Origin: Hymenobacter negativus
GTDB taxonomy: Bacteria; Bacteroidota; Bacteroidia; Cytophagales; Hymenobacteraceae
Assembly (NCBI RefSeq): GCF_017571495.1
Contig: NZ_JAGETZ010000008.1
Location: 186,001-250,000, forward strand
Length of the DNA stretch: 64,000 bases
Direction of reading: 5' to 3'
Both the position numbers and the translations under genes were made by a program. Positions 8,855 to 18,759 of this stretch are shown here, in pieces. A model generated the notes under the pieces. It was not told the DNA's origin, did no database searches, and worked only from the letters and a program-made list of their open reading frames with translations. Every line of letters begins with the position of its first letter. The stretch's first letter is position 1.

Positions 8855-10045
8855 ATGAACACCCTCGATACCTACAATTTCGCTGGCAAGCACGCCGTGA
8901 TGCGCGTCGATTTCAACGTGCCGCTCGATAAGGACCTGCACATCACCGACGATACACGCATTCGCATGGCCACACGCTCGGTGATGAAAATCCTGAATGA
9001 TGGCGGTTCCGTGGTGTTGCTCTCGCACCTGGGCCGGCCCAAAGGCGGCTACGAGCAGAAATACTCGCTGCAGGCCCTGGTAGCGCGCCTCTCGCAGGAG
9101 TATGGCCGCGAGGTGCAGTTCGGCGGCGACGTGCTGGGCGAGGAAGCGGCGCAGAAAGCCGCCGCCCTGCAACCCGGCGAGGTGCTGCTGCTCGACAATG
9201 TGCGTTTCTACAAGGAGGAAGAAGCCGGCGACCCGGCCTTTGCCGCCAAACTGGCCAAGCTGGGCGACGTGTATGTGAACGACGCCTTTGGCACGGCTCA
9301 CCGCGCCCACGCCTCCACGGCTGTGATGGCCAACTCCTTTGCCCCGCAGGACCGCGTGGGCGGCTACCTGCTGCAATCCGAAATCGACAACGCCAAAAAA
9401 GTGTTGGAGCAGGCCGAGCGGCCCTTCACCGCCATCATGGGCGGGGCCAAGATTTCGGACAAGATTCTCATCATCGAAAAGCTGCTCGATAAGGTTGATA
9501 ACCTGCTTATTGGCGGTGGCATGGCTTACACATTTGCCGTGGCCGAGAATGGCCATGTGGGCAGCTCGCTCCTGGAAGCCGACAAGGTGGACCTGGCCCG
9601 TCAGCTCATTCAGAAGGCCAAGGACAAGGGCGTCAACCTGATGCTACCCGGCGACTCAATCATTGCCGATAAGTTCGCCAACGACGCCAATACCGATGTG
9701 GCCTCTAACCTGAGCATCCCCGACGGCTGGATGGGCCTTGACCTCGGCCCCGACAGCCGCGAGCAGTTTGCCGAAGTCATTCGCAACAGCAAAACCATCC
9801 TCTGGAACGGCCCGATGGGCGTGTTCGAGATGAGCAATTTCTCGCTCGGCACCGAATACGTGGCCCAGGCCATCGCCGAAGCCACAGCGGCTGGTGCTTA
9901 CTCGCTCATTGGCGGCGGCGACTCGGCCGCCGCGGTGCAGCAGCTCGGCTTTGGCGACCAGGTGAGCTACATATCGACCGGCGGTGGCGCGCTGCTGGAG
10001 TATATGGAAGGCAAGGAACTGCCCGGCGTGACGGCGCTGGGCTAA
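8855..10045 (+). CDS. pgk: Phosphoglycerate kinase
   Basis: This 396-residue protein is a full-length PGK of glycolysis, converting 1,3-bisphosphoglycerate and ADP to 3-phosphoglycerate and ATP. It has the N-domain MRVDFNVPLD, LLSHLGRPKGG, LLLDNVRFY and NDAFGTAHRAHAS segments, the hinge GGAKISDKI, and the C-domain WNGPMGVFE and GGGDSAAAV loops. A strong terminator follows at 10074. The gene appears monocistronic, with 174 bp of upstream sequence that includes a family 2 repeat and a CACTTTTGTA promoter-like stretch. Confidence 0.98.
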   Translation: MNTLDTYNFAGKHAVMRVDFNVPLDKDLHITDDTRIRMATRSVMKILNDGGSVVLLSHLGRPKGGYEQKYSLQALVARLSQEYGREVQFGGDVLGEEAAQKAAALQPGEVLLLDNVRFYKEEEAGDPAFAAKLAKLGDVYVNDAFGTAHRAHASTAVMANSFAPQDRVGGYLLQSEIDNAKKVLEQAERPFTAIMGGAKISDKILIIEKLLDKVDNLLIGGGMAYTFAVAENGHVGSSLLEADKVDLARQLIQKAKDKGVNLMLPGDSIIADKFANDANTDVASNLSIPDGWMGLDLGPDSREQFAEVIRNSKTILWNGPMGVFEMSNFSLGTEYVAQAIAEATAAGAYSLIGGGDSAAAVQQLGFGDQVSYISTGGGALLEYMEGKELPGVTALG

Positions 10046-10073
10046 GCGCAGCACTTATTCTTCTTGATTACGC

Positions 10074-10107
10074 AAAAAGGTGCGGGGTTTATCCCGCACC
10101 TTTTTTA
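10074..10107 (+). terminator. Rho-independent terminator of pgk
   Basis: AAAAAGGTGCGGG pairs with CCCGCACCTTTTT around a six-base loop, followed by a T-run. The hairpin is symmetrical enough to act on both strands. Confidence 0.9.
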
Positions 10108-10409
10108 TTCATAACACTTGCACATTTTTTACTTTGGAAGGGTGGTCAATCGGTAGTAAATCAGTGTGGAAAATAATAAAAACCCTAGGGGTGCGGCCCC
10201 AAATCTTGGTGCGACTGAGGAGTTGTGATGGGTTTATATTTATGTAAATCAATATATTATATATAAGTGTGACGCCTCTCCGGGATGGGAACGGGTAGGC
10301 CCAAATTTAAATAGTGGGTTGAACGATATGGGTGAGGCTGAACAGCTTCATTGTGAATAGGTAATATATTTGATGCTTGATTTAAAATCTTACCAAGCGG
10401 CTCATTTCT
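10108..10409. other. Intergenic region, no gene seen
   Basis: About 300 bp of AT-rich sequence (ATATTATATATAAGTG near 10250) separates pgk from the giant secreted protein gene. It probably holds the latter's promoter, but no clear TTG/TAnnTTTG pair was identified. Confidence 0.5.
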
Positions 10410-13400
10410 ATGAAGCACATTGACTCTTCTTTTCATCAGTCTAATTCGCCCACGCGGCGACATCGGTGGGCTTATGGCCTGCTCTTTTTTCTGCTGAATA
10501 CCTTGGGGGCGCAGGCACAACAAGCCGCGCCCCTCTTTTTTCGCGACGATGCCGAAGCCCAGCGCGTAGCGGCACGGTCGGCGGGGGCACCGGCTCTGCT
10601 GCACGTCCGTCCGCTGTCGTTGGATGCGGCAGGCTTGCGGGTGGCCCTAACCAGTGCCCCATCTGAAAACCAGGCCGGCGCAGCGCCGCTGCGGCTGGCG
10701 CTGCCGTTGCCCGATGGCAGCACCGGGCGCTTTGCCGTGGTGGAAACAGCCGTGATGGCCCCGGCATTGGCGGCGCAGTTTCCGCAAATCCGGACCTACC
10801 GCGGGGTGGGCCTCGACGACCCCACCGCCACTGTGCAGCTGGATTTGACGCCTCAGGGCTTTCACGCCCAGATTTTATCGGCTGCCAGCGGCACCGTCTA
10901 CATCGACCCTACCACCCGCCTTGACCCGCTGCACTGCGTGAGCTTCTACCGCCGCGACATGAACCGCGCCGCGGCCGGGGCCGTGCCTGTTTGCCAGTTC
11001 CGCCCCTCGGCCGCCGATGTGGCCGCGAGCCAGGCGCGGGCCGCTGCTAACAGTCAGGGGCCCCTGCAACGTACCCTAATTGCTACTGGAACCACGCTGC
11101 GCACCTTCCGGCTGGCGGTGGCGGCCACTGGCGAGTACACCCAGTTTCAGGGTGGCACGGTGGCCCTGGCCCAGGCGGCCATTGTGACGACCGTCAACCG
11201 CGTGGTGGGCGTGTATGAGAAAGAGCTGGCCGTGCGCCTGCAGTTGATAGCCGGCAATAGCAGCCTCATCTACACCAACCCCAGTACCGACCCGTACACC
11301 AATAACGACCCAAGCGCGCTGCTCGGCGAGAACCAGACCAATGTTACGAACGTCATCGGCACGGCCGGCTTTGACATCGGGCATGTGTTCAGCACGGCCG
11401 GGGGGGGGTATGCGGGGTTAGGCGTGGTATGCAACACCAACAACAAAGCCCGCGGCGAAACCGGGACCAGCAGCCCCGTGGGTGATGCCTTCGACATTGA
11501 CTACGTGGCCCACGAAATGGGGCATCAGTTCGGCGGCAACCACACCTTCAACAGTCCTAATGGATTCTGCGCCGGCAACGTCAACACCAGCACGGCCTAC
11601 GAGCCGGGCTCGGGTAGCACCATTATGGCCTATGCCGGGATTTGCAGCCCCGATGACCTGCAGAACAACTCCGATGCGTACTTCCACTCGGGCTCGTTTC
11701 AGGAAATGGCGACGTTTATTGCCACTACCGCCTGCGGTACCTCCACCGCTACCGGCAATACTGCCCCAACCGTGGGCGTCCCAGCGGCCAGGGTTGTGCC
11801 CATCGGCACGCCCTTCCGCCTCACGGCCAGCGCCACCGATGCCAATGGGGATGCCCTGACGTACAGCTGGGAAGAAATGGACCTGGGCTCCTCCGTTGCC
11901 CTGACGGCTGCACAGGTGGCCAACAACAACGTGCCGCTGTTCCGCTCCTTCCTGCCCGTGGCCTCGCCCACGCGTTACTTTCCCCGCCTCCCCGCTATCA
12001 TCAGCAATACCAGCACCAGCGCGGAGCGCCTGCCGACGGTGACGCGCACGCTCACCTTTCGCTGCACGGCCCGCGACCAGCACAACGGCGCGGCCGGCGT
12101 GGTGGGCGGCGTCAACTACAGCAGCAACGTAACGCTGAGCGTGACCAACGCGGCTGGTCCTTTCCTGGTGACCAGCCCGAACATAGCCCTGACCTGGGCC
12201 GGGGGCTCGACGCAGACCGTGACCTGGAACGTGGCAGGCACCAGCGCCAACGGCGTGAACTGTGCCACCGTCAACGTGCTGCTCTCTACTGATGGCGGAC
12301 TGACCTATCCCACCACGCTGCTCAGCGGCACGGCCAACGACGGCTCGGCCCCGATAACGGTGCCCAACATCAGCACCAGCACGGCCCGCGTGATGGTGGA
12401 AGCGGCCGGCAATTACTTCTTCGATATTTCAAATGCCAACTTCACCATCACGCCCGCGGCTATCTGCGATGCCCCCACCAATCTGGTAGCGGGTAGCATT
12501 ACGAGCAGCTCGGCTTCGGTGAGCTTTGCGGCCAGCGGCACGGCCACCGGCTACACCGTGACCACCACACCGGCCAGCACCACGCAAATCATCAGTGCCT
12601 CGCCAGTAAGCCTGATGGGACTGACGGCCGGCACGGCTTACACGGTCAACATTGTGAGCAACTGCGCAGGCGGCCTCACTGCCAGCCCGGCCACGGTGGG
12701 CTTTACCACCGCTGCGGCCCCGACGGTAGCTATCACAAGCACGGCCAGCAACCCCACCAGCACCGTGCCGATTCCGGTGACGGTGACGTTCTCGGGCAGC
12801 GTGACGGGCTTCGTGGCCGGCGATGTAGCCGTGACCAATGGGAACATCAGCGGCTTCAGTGGCAGTGGCACTACCTACACCTTTAACATAACCCCGTTGG
12901 CTATCGGACCGGTAACGGTAAATGTGCCCGCCAACGTAGCCCAAGATGGGGCTGGTACCGGCAACACCGCCGCCGCGCCGTTCAGCATCAATTTTAGCCT
13001 GACGGTGACTGCCGCCCCAGTGGTAAACACGCCGACCGACGGTAGTAGCCTCAACACCACTACCCCCACCTACAGCGGCACGGCTCCTGCAGGCAGCACC
13101 GTGACGGTGTATGTGGATGGCGCTAGCATTGGCATGGTCACGGCTGTGGGTGGTACCTGGAGCCTCGGCCAGTTTACCGCGCTGACGTTGGGCCCACACT
13201 CGGTGCGGGCTACGGCGCAGCTCAGCGGCCAGGGCGTGAGCTTGTTCAGCAATTCCAATAACTTCATCGTGGATACGACGGCTCCGACGGTGGTCATCAG
13301 CAGCACGGCTAGCAGCCCCACGAGCACCTCGCCCATTCCGGTGACGGTGACGTTCTCGGAAGCCGTGACGGGCTTTATTTCCGGCGATGTGGCCGTAATC

Positions 13401-16400
13401 AATGGGACCATCAGCGGCTTCACGGCCGTCAATGGCACTACTTATACTTTCAATGTAACGCCTGTCGGCTCTGGTTTGGTGACGGTGAACGTGGCGGCCA
13501 ATGTGGCCCAGGACGTGGCCGGCAACGGCAACACTGCTGCCACCCAATTCAGCATCACCTACAACGCCTCTTCGGCGCTGACAATTACGGCGCTGAGCCC
13601 GACACGCAACGAGAAAAGTGCTCCACAGACCAGTAACGTAGCCATTACCTTCAACCAGAACCTAACCAACAACGCCGCTACGCAAGGGGCGCTGAAAGTG
13701 TACTCGGCCCAGCGGGGCGGACAGCTGAACCGCGTGGGCGGCGGCACAGCCACCGTCAGCGGCAGCACCCTGACATTGAACCCGACTACCGATTTTCGGG
13801 CTGGGGAACTGGTGTCCAGCACCATCACGACGGCTGCTACCAGTGGCGGGGGCAGCCTGGCCACTCCGCAGGTAGCGCAGTTTATGGCAGCCGTAGGCGG
13901 TACTGGCCGGGGCAACTTTCAACCCGGCTCCGACCCCGGCATAGGGAATGCTTCCGCTGGTGTGATAGTAGGAGATGTGAATGGTGATGGCAGCCTGGAC
14001 CTGCTGGCGAGCAATTTCGGCGGTGGCACGGTGAGCGTGCGCCTGAACAATGGTGCCGGTAGTTTCAGCGGCAGCCAGACGGTAGCCGTGGGCACTAGCC
14101 CTGCCGAGGTTGTATTGGGGGACATTGATGACGATGGTGACCTGGATTTGCTCACCCCCAACGTCTCTAGTAATACAGTGAGTGTGCGCTTGAATAATGG
14201 CACGGGCACTTTCTCCAGTAGCCAGGAAGTAGGGGTGGGTTCCTCGCCTTACCATGCTGCTCTGGGCGACGTGGATGGTGACGGTGACCTGGACCTGCTA
14301 GCGAGCAATTACGGCAGTAGCACAGTGAGCGTGCGCCTGAACAACGGTGCCGGTAGTTTTAGCGGCAGCCAGAACGTAGCGGCTGGTGCTAACGCCTACG
14401 ATGTAGCGTTAGGCGATGTGGATAGCGACGGCGACCTGGACATGGTCGTCAGCAATTATACCAGCACCACCGTCAACGTGCGGGTGAACAACGGGGCCGG
14501 CATCTTTTCCGGTTCTCAAACCATTACCGTGGGTAACGACCCTATTAACATAGCACTGGGCGACATCGACGGCGACGGCGACCTGGATTTCCTGACAGCT
14601 AATAACTCAAGCAGTACGGTAAGCGTGAGCCTGAACAACGGCGCCGGCATCTTCGGGAGCAGCCAGAGCCTGGTCGTGGGCACTAATCCCTACGGTGTAA
14701 CCCTAGGCGATGTGGATGCCGACGGCGACCTGGATTTCCTGGTGAGCAGCCACGCCAACGACAACGTGGCGCTGTGGTTGAACAACGGCACCGGTACTTT
14801 CACGAATACCCGAACCATAGCCGTGGGCAGTGGCCCTTACAACGTAGCGCTGGGTGACCTGGATGCCGATGGCGACCTGGACTTCGTGACCCCCAATCAG
14901 AACACCACTACCGCCAGCGTCCGTCTGAACCAGGCCGGCCCCACCATCATCAGCTTTACGCCACCGAGCGGGCCGGTCACCACCGTGGTGACCATCACCG
15001 GGACACTCCTTACCGGAGCTACGGCGGTGGCTTTCAATGGCACGGCCGCCAGCTCATTCACCGTGAACTCGGCCACCAGCATTACGGCTACTGTTGCAGC
15101 AGGCACGACCACCGGACCCATCACCGTGACGACGTCCGATGGCACGGGGACTTCAGCTACCAACTTCACCGTTACCCAGCCGGCCACGGCGGCCCCAGTA
15201 GTGATAACCCCAGTCAATGGCAGTACCTTCAGCAACAGCCAGCCGGTTTATACGGGTACGGCCACTGCTGGCAGCATCGTAAAGGTGTACGTGGACAGCA
15301 GCCCACTTAGTGGCACTGTGACAACTGATGCTGCGGGCAACTGGAGCTTTACCCAGCCCTCAGCGCTTGCCCAGGGCTCGCACACGGTATTCGCCACGGC
15401 CCAGAGCAGTGGCAGTGCTGTGAGCGCCAATAGCAACACCAATACCTTCACGATTGATACGACGGCTCCGACGGTGGTCATCAGCAGCACGGCCGGTAGC
15501 CCGACGAGCACCACGCCGATTCCGGTGACGGTGACGTTCTCGGAGGCTGTGACGGGTTTTGTGGCCGGCGACGTGACCGTAACCAACAGCACGCTGAGCG
15601 GCTTCACGGCTGTCAGCGGCACGACGTATACGTTCAGCGTAACGCCCACTGCGTCGGGCCTGGTGACGGTGAACGTGGCCGCTAATGTGGCCCAGGACGC
15701 GGCCGGCAATGGCAACACGGCTGCCCCACAGTTCAGCATCACCTACAATGCCCCGGCTGTAGTGGCGGTCTGGAACGGCAGCGTGAGCACCGATTGGTTT
15801 ACGGCGGCCAACTGGACCGGCGGCGTGCCCACGGCTACGCTTGATGCCACCATTCCGGCCGGTGCCCCGCGCTATCCGGTGCTGACTTCCGGTACTGCCA
15901 CTGCCAAAGCCCTGACGCTGGCCACCGGCGGCAGCCTGACCCAAAGCGGCGGCACCCTCGACCTGAAAGGTGGGTTCGTGAACAATGGCACCTTCAGCGC
16001 ATCGGGTGGCAGCGTGGCCCTGACCGGCGCGGCGGCACAAACTGTGGGCGGCAGCAGCCTCACCAGCTTCTGGAATCTGAGTGTGGGCACCGCCGGCGCT
16101 ACGCTGAGCGGAGCCACTGCAATACAGCGCGTGCTCACGCTCGACGGCAATCTGACCACCGGCGGGCAGCCATTCACCCTGCTGTCGGCCGCCAGCGGCA
16201 CGGCCCTGGTGGTGAACAACAGTGGCGTGGTGAACGGCACAACTACCGTGCAGCGCTACATCGACCCTTCGCTCAACGCTGGCCTGGGCTACCGCCACTA
16301 CAGTGCACCAGTAGCCAGCACCACCGTGGCCGACCTGGCCACGTCCGGCTTCACCCCGGTGGTGAATCTGACCTACAACACCTCGGCTACTCCCTCGCTC

Positions 16401-17630
16401 GAAACGCCATTTCCAACGGTATTTGGCTATGACCAGGCTCGCCTGGCTTCGGCAGCTAACAGCTTGAATGCATTCGATAAAGGCTGGTTTTCGCCAACCA
16501 CTCTGGGTGACCCCCTGGCGGTGGGCCGCGGCTACACCGTAAACATCGGGGCCTCGCAGCTGGTCGATTTTGTCGGCACACTCAACAACGGGGACCGCAC
16601 CCTTGGGCTCAGCCGCAACACGGGAGCCACAGCACCTGATGCCGGCTGGCAGCTGCTGGGCAACCCGTATCCGGCCCCGCTCGACTACAGCCTGGTAGCC
16701 CAGGGCGACCGGCCCAACCTCGACGCGGCTATTTACGTGTTCAGCAGCACCAGCCAATACAACGGCCAGTACCGTGCCTATGTGAATGGCGTTGGCGGCA
16801 ACCCGATTATTCCTGTAGCGCAGGGCTTCTTTACGCGGGTGAGCCCTGGCCAGACCAGTGGCAGCCTCACATTCCACAACAGCCAGCGCCTGACTACGCC
16901 CGATGCAACGGCCTTCCAGCGCGGCACGGCTACTGATAACCGCTCTCGCCTCCAGCTGACCATTCGCGGTGCCAGCACTAGCGCCACCGACGAAACATTC
17001 GTGTATTTTGAAGCTGGTGCCACGGCGGGCGTTGATACGCAATACGATGCTGTGAAGCTGCCCAACTCCACGGGCCTGAATATTTCGACTACGGCCGTTG
17101 GCACCGAGTTGGCCATTAACGGCCTGCCCCTTGCGGTGGCCCCCGTAACGGTGCCGCTCACCGTGCGCGTGCCGGCCACCGGCACCTACACCCTCACGGC
17201 TACTGAGCTGAGCAACTTCGTGCCAGGCGCGCAGCCCTTCCTGCGCGACATGCAACTGGGCACCCTCACCGACCTTAGCCTGCAACCAGCCTACTCCTTC
17301 AGCCTGAATGCCACCAGCACCACCCCGCGTTTTGAGCTGGTGTTTGGCCAGCAGGTATTGGGCGCGGCTTCGGCCGCGCTGGCGGCACAGGTGGCGGTGT
17401 TCCCGAACCCGGCCAGCAAAACGGTGTTTGTAGAGCTGCCCGCCGCCTTAGGGCGCAAGCCGGTAAATGCGGCGCTGGTCGATGCCCTGGGCCGCGTGGT
17501 GGTGCAGCAGGTGCTGCCCGTCGGCCCGGCTACCCACGTGCTGCCGCTGACCAATGTGGCGGCTGGCGTGTACTCGCTGCATCTGCAAACCGAAGCCGGC
17601 CTGGTGGTGAAAAAGCTACTGGTCGACTAA
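10410..17630 (+). CDS. Giant T9SS-exported metallopeptidase with Ig-like and VCBS repeats
   Basis: This 2406-residue secreted protein has a signal peptide (to about 37), a propeptide, and a reprolysin-like zinc peptidase domain with HEMGHQFGGNH at 368-378 and a Met-turn (STIMAYAGIC) further on. Then come an Fn3-like domain (about 685-770), three Ig-like bacterial modules sharing the core IPVTVTFS (about 772-860, 958-1050, 1689-1785), two Ig-like modules with TVYVDG-type strands, seven VCBS/FG-GAP repeats with DVDGDGDLD-type calcium loops (about 1180-1510), an IPT/TIG domain (about 1510-1595), and a C-terminal type A T9SS sorting domain (VFPNPAS near 2330). Likely role: surface or extracellular protease/adhesin. 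It has its own terminator and no operon partner. Confidence 0.92.
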   Translation: MKHIDSSFHQSNSPTRRHRWAYGLLFFLLNTLGAQAQQAAPLFFRDDAEAQRVAARSAGAPALLHVRPLSLDAAGLRVALTSAPSENQAGAAPLRLALPLPDGSTGRFAVVETAVMAPALAAQFPQIRTYRGVGLDDPTATVQLDLTPQGFHAQILSAASGTVYIDPTTRLDPLHCVSFYRRDMNRAAAGAVPVCQFRPSAADVAASQARAAANSQGPLQRTLIATGTTLRTFRLAVAATGEYTQFQGGTVALAQAAIVTTVNRVVGVYEKELAVRLQLIAGNSSLIYTNPSTDPYTNNDPSALLGENQTNVTNVIGTAGFDIGHVFSTAGGGYAGLGVVCNTNNKARGETGTSSPVGDAFDIDYVAHEMGHQFGGNHTFNSPNGFCAGNVNTSTAYEPGSGSTIMAYAGICSPDDLQNNSDAYFHSGSFQEMATFIATTACGTSTATGNTAPTVGVPAARVVPIGTPFRLTASATDANGDALTYSWEEMDLGSSVALTAAQVANNNVPLFRSFLPVASPTRYFPRLPAIISNTSTSAERLPTVTRTLTFRCTARDQHNGAAGVVGGVNYSSNVTLSVTNAAGPFLVTSPNIALTWAGGSTQTVTWNVAGTSANGVNCATVNVLLSTDGGLTYPTTLLSGTANDGSAPITVPNISTSTARVMVEAAGNYFFDISNANFTITPAAICDAPTNLVAGSITSSSASVSFAASGTATGYTVTTTPASTTQIISASPVSLMGLTAGTAYTVNIVSNCAGGLTASPATVGFTTAAAPTVAITSTASNPTSTVPIPVTVTFSGSVTGFVAGDVAVTNGNISGFSGSGTTYTFNITPLAIGPVTVNVPANVAQDGAGTGNTAAAPFSINFSLTVTAAPVVNTPTDGSSLNTTTPTYSGTAPAGSTVTVYVDGASIGMVTAVGGTWSLGQFTALTLGPHSVRATAQLSGQGVSLFSNSNNFIVDTTAPTVVISSTASSPTSTSPIPVTVTFSEAVTGFISGDVAVINGTISGFTAVNGTTYTFNVTPVGSGLVTVNVAANVAQDVAGNGNTAATQFSITYNASSALTITALSPTRNEKSAPQTSNVAITFNQNLTNNAATQGALKVYSAQRGGQLNRVGGGTATVSGSTLTLNPTTDFRAGELVSSTITTAATSGGGSLATPQVAQFMAAVGGTGRGNFQPGSDPGIGNASAGVIVGDVNGDGSLDLLASNFGGGTVSVRLNNGAGSFSGSQTVAVGTSPAEVVLGDIDDDGDLDLLTPNVSSNTVSVRLNNGTGTFSSSQEVGVGSSPYHAALGDVDGDGDLDLLASNYGSSTVSVRLNNGAGSFSGSQNVAAGANAYDVALGDVDSDGDLDMVVSNYTSTTVNVRVNNGAGIFSGSQTITVGNDPINIALGDIDGDGDLDFLTANNSSSTVSVSLNNGAGIFGSSQSLVVGTNPYGVTLGDVDADGDLDFLVSSHANDNVALWLNNGTGTFTNTRTIAVGSGPYNVALGDLDADGDLDFVTPNQNTTTASVRLNQAGPTIISFTPPSGPVTTVVTITGTLLTGATAVAFNGTAASSFTVNSATSITATVAAGTTTGPITVTTSDGTGTSATNFTVTQPATAAPVVITPVNGSTFSNSQPVYTGTATAGSIVKVYVDSSPLSGTVTTDAAGNWSFTQPSALAQGSHTVFATAQSSGSAVSANSNTNTFTIDTTAPTVVISSTAGSPTSTTPIPVTVTFSEAVTGFVAGDVTVTNSTLSGFTAVSGTTYTFSVTPTASGLVTVNVAANVAQDAAGNGNTAAPQFSITYNAPAVVAVWNGSVSTDWFTAANWTGGVPTATLDATIPAGAPRYPVLTSGTATAKALTLATGGSLTQSGGTLDLKGGFVNNGTFSASGGSVALTGAAAQTVGGSSLTSFWNLSVGTAGATLSGATAIQRVLTLDGNLTTGGQPFTLLSAASGTALVVNNSGVVNGTTTVQRYIDPSLNAGLGYRHYSAPVASTTVADLATSGFTPVVNLTYNTSATPSLETPFPTVFGYDQARLASAANSLNAFDKGWFSPTTLGDPLAVGRGYTVNIGASQLVDFVGTLNNGDRTLGLSRNTGATAPDAGWQLLGNPYPAPLDYSLVAQGDRPNLDAAIYVFSSTSQYNGQYRAYVNGVGGNPIIPVAQGFFTRVSPGQTSGSLTFHNSQRLTTPDATAFQRGTATDNRSRLQLTIRGASTSATDETFVYFEAGATAGVDTQYDAVKLPNSTGLNISTTAVGTELAINGLPLAVAPVTVPLTVRVPATGTYTLTATELSNFVPGAQPFLRDMQLGTLTDLSLQPAYSFSLNATSTTPRFELVFGQQVLGAASAALAAQVAVFPNPASKTVFVELPAALGRKPVNAALVDALGRVVVQQVLPVGPATHVLPLTNVAAGVYSLHLQTEAGLVVKKLLVD

Positions 17631-17653
17631 GCCATCTTCACCTGGACCATTCC

Positions 17654-17690
17654 AAAGGCCCCCGACTGCTTGTGCAGCCGGGGCCTTTTT
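17654..17690 (+). terminator. Terminator of the giant peptidase gene
   Basis: AAAGGCCCCCGACTGC pairs with GCAGCCGGGGCCTTT around a short loop with one mismatch, followed by a T-run. Confidence 0.85.
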
Positions 17691-17791
17691 ATGTGCTCGA
17701 AAATAAGCGAGGCATAAAGTTTGTCCATGGGGAGCAACCTTCCAGGGCTTCGTCTGGTCATCGGCACATACACCTCTTTCCTGCCTGCTAC

Positions 17792-18205
17792 GTGAATAAG
17801 CTTTTTACACTACTACTGCTGGCCCTTGGGTTGGGCAGCTGCCAGCGCGCCAGCATCGGCCCCGATGCCAGCCCCGATTTTTTGGCCCGGGGCCAGGTGG
17901 TGCGCTACGACCTCACCTACGATGCCGACGGCCAGAACCCACGCGTGCGCTGGATTGTGCAGTTGGCCTCGCCACTCCGCGTGCCGGGTTTGGGCGGCCG
18001 CGACTATACCCAGGTAAAGGTGTTCAGCTTGGCTGATACCGCCGTTTTTCGGCCCGGAGTTAAGTTCAAATTCACCTACCAACTGGTGCCTCAAGCCGCA
18101 CAAACGGCCTGGGCTACCAACTACGAGCATTCCGTAGTGCAGGACTTCCCGGCCGGCTATCTGCCCAACCCCGAGCTGATTTTGGATGATGTGCATCTGC
18201 ATTAG
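17792..18205 (+). CDS. Small lipoprotein of unknown function
   Basis: The protein of 137 residues starts at GTG 17792, chosen because it begins a clear lipoprotein signal (KLFTLLLLALGLGSC) with the lipobox LGSC. The frame is open further upstream, but that stretch overlaps the preceding terminator. The mature part is beta-rich with no recognised family (YDLTYDADG, DYTQVKVF, GVKFKFTYQL). It is flanked by terminators, so it is probably transcribed alone. Confidence 0.75.
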   Translation: MNKLFTLLLLALGLGSCQRASIGPDASPDFLARGQVVRYDLTYDADGQNPRVRWIVQLASPLRVPGLGGRDYTQVKVFSLADTAVFRPGVKFKFTYQLVPQAAQTAWATNYEHSVVQDFPAGYLPNPELILDDVHLH

Positions 18206-18222
18206 AACCAATAGTTCAATAT

Positions 18223-18260
18223 AAAAAAGCCCTGGCGCATACGCAGCCAAGGCTTTTTTT
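18223..18260 (+). terminator. Terminator after the small lipoprotein gene
   Basis: AAAAAAGCC-c-TGGC pairs with GCCA-a-GGCTTTTTT; the hairpin has T-runs on both strands and may also serve the convergent gene ending at 18286. Confidence 0.85.
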
Positions 18261-18285
18261 ATGGAATGGCAAAAAATTAAGGGCC

Positions 18286-18636
18286 TTACGCTGCTGCTTT
18301 CTCCAGCAGTGCTAGCAACTCGTCAGCTGCTTTCTCGATGTCGCTGTAGCCTTGCTGGGCGGCGCGCTCCTTGGCGGCAATCAGGCCGTCGCGGTGCACC
18401 GTTTTGAAGTCGCCATAGGGGAATTTGTAGCGGCCCTTGGTGTCTTCACCCATGCTTTTGTCGAGGCCCAGGTGCCAGCTGGCGTATTCCTCCATCTCGT
18501 GCTTTTTGAGGAAGGCGTTTTCTTCGTTCGAGCCGGGATTGTGCTGGCCCCAGTGGCCTTCGTCGTTCTTGATTTTGCCGTCTTTAATAAGCTTTTTGGC
18601 AAACGTAACAGCGGCTGAATTTAGGGAAATGCTCAT
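18286..18636 (-). CDS. Conserved hypothetical soluble protein
   Basis: A 116-residue, charged, soluble protein with a compact conserved look: HWGQHNPGSNEENAF, EYASWHLGLD, RYKFPYGDF and VHRDGLIAAK, ending in a helical segment. I recall similar short proteins from many bacteria, but cannot name the family or a function. It has no signal peptide or membrane segment. It is separated from the convergent upstream lipoprotein by a bidirectional terminator. Confidence 0.75.
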   Translation of the reverse strand: MSISLNSAAVTFAKKLIKDGKIKNDEGHWGQHNPGSNEENAFLKKHEMEEYASWHLGLDKSMGEDTKGRYKFPYGDFKTVHRDGLIAAKERAAQQGYSDIEKAADELLALLEKAAA

Positions 18637-18759
18637 AGCGGAAAGGGGTGGAAAGGTACTTGGATGCCTGTCCTACGCGTCGGTTGGGCCGAGGTTTCTA
18701 GTGCTCAGCTTGTGCCAGGAAGCGTATTTTATTGGCCTTGCGGCAAACTGCATGAACGG

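Noticed and set aside
12429..13547. 372-codon minus-strand frame inside the giant peptidase gene
   Set aside because: Arg/His/Ser-rich low-complexity translation with no domain; an antisense frame of the repeated Ig-like modules.
15360..17285. 641-codon minus-strand frame inside the giant peptidase gene
   Set aside because: Long because of codon bias of the sense strand; the translation has no family features and the sense strand encodes clear domains.
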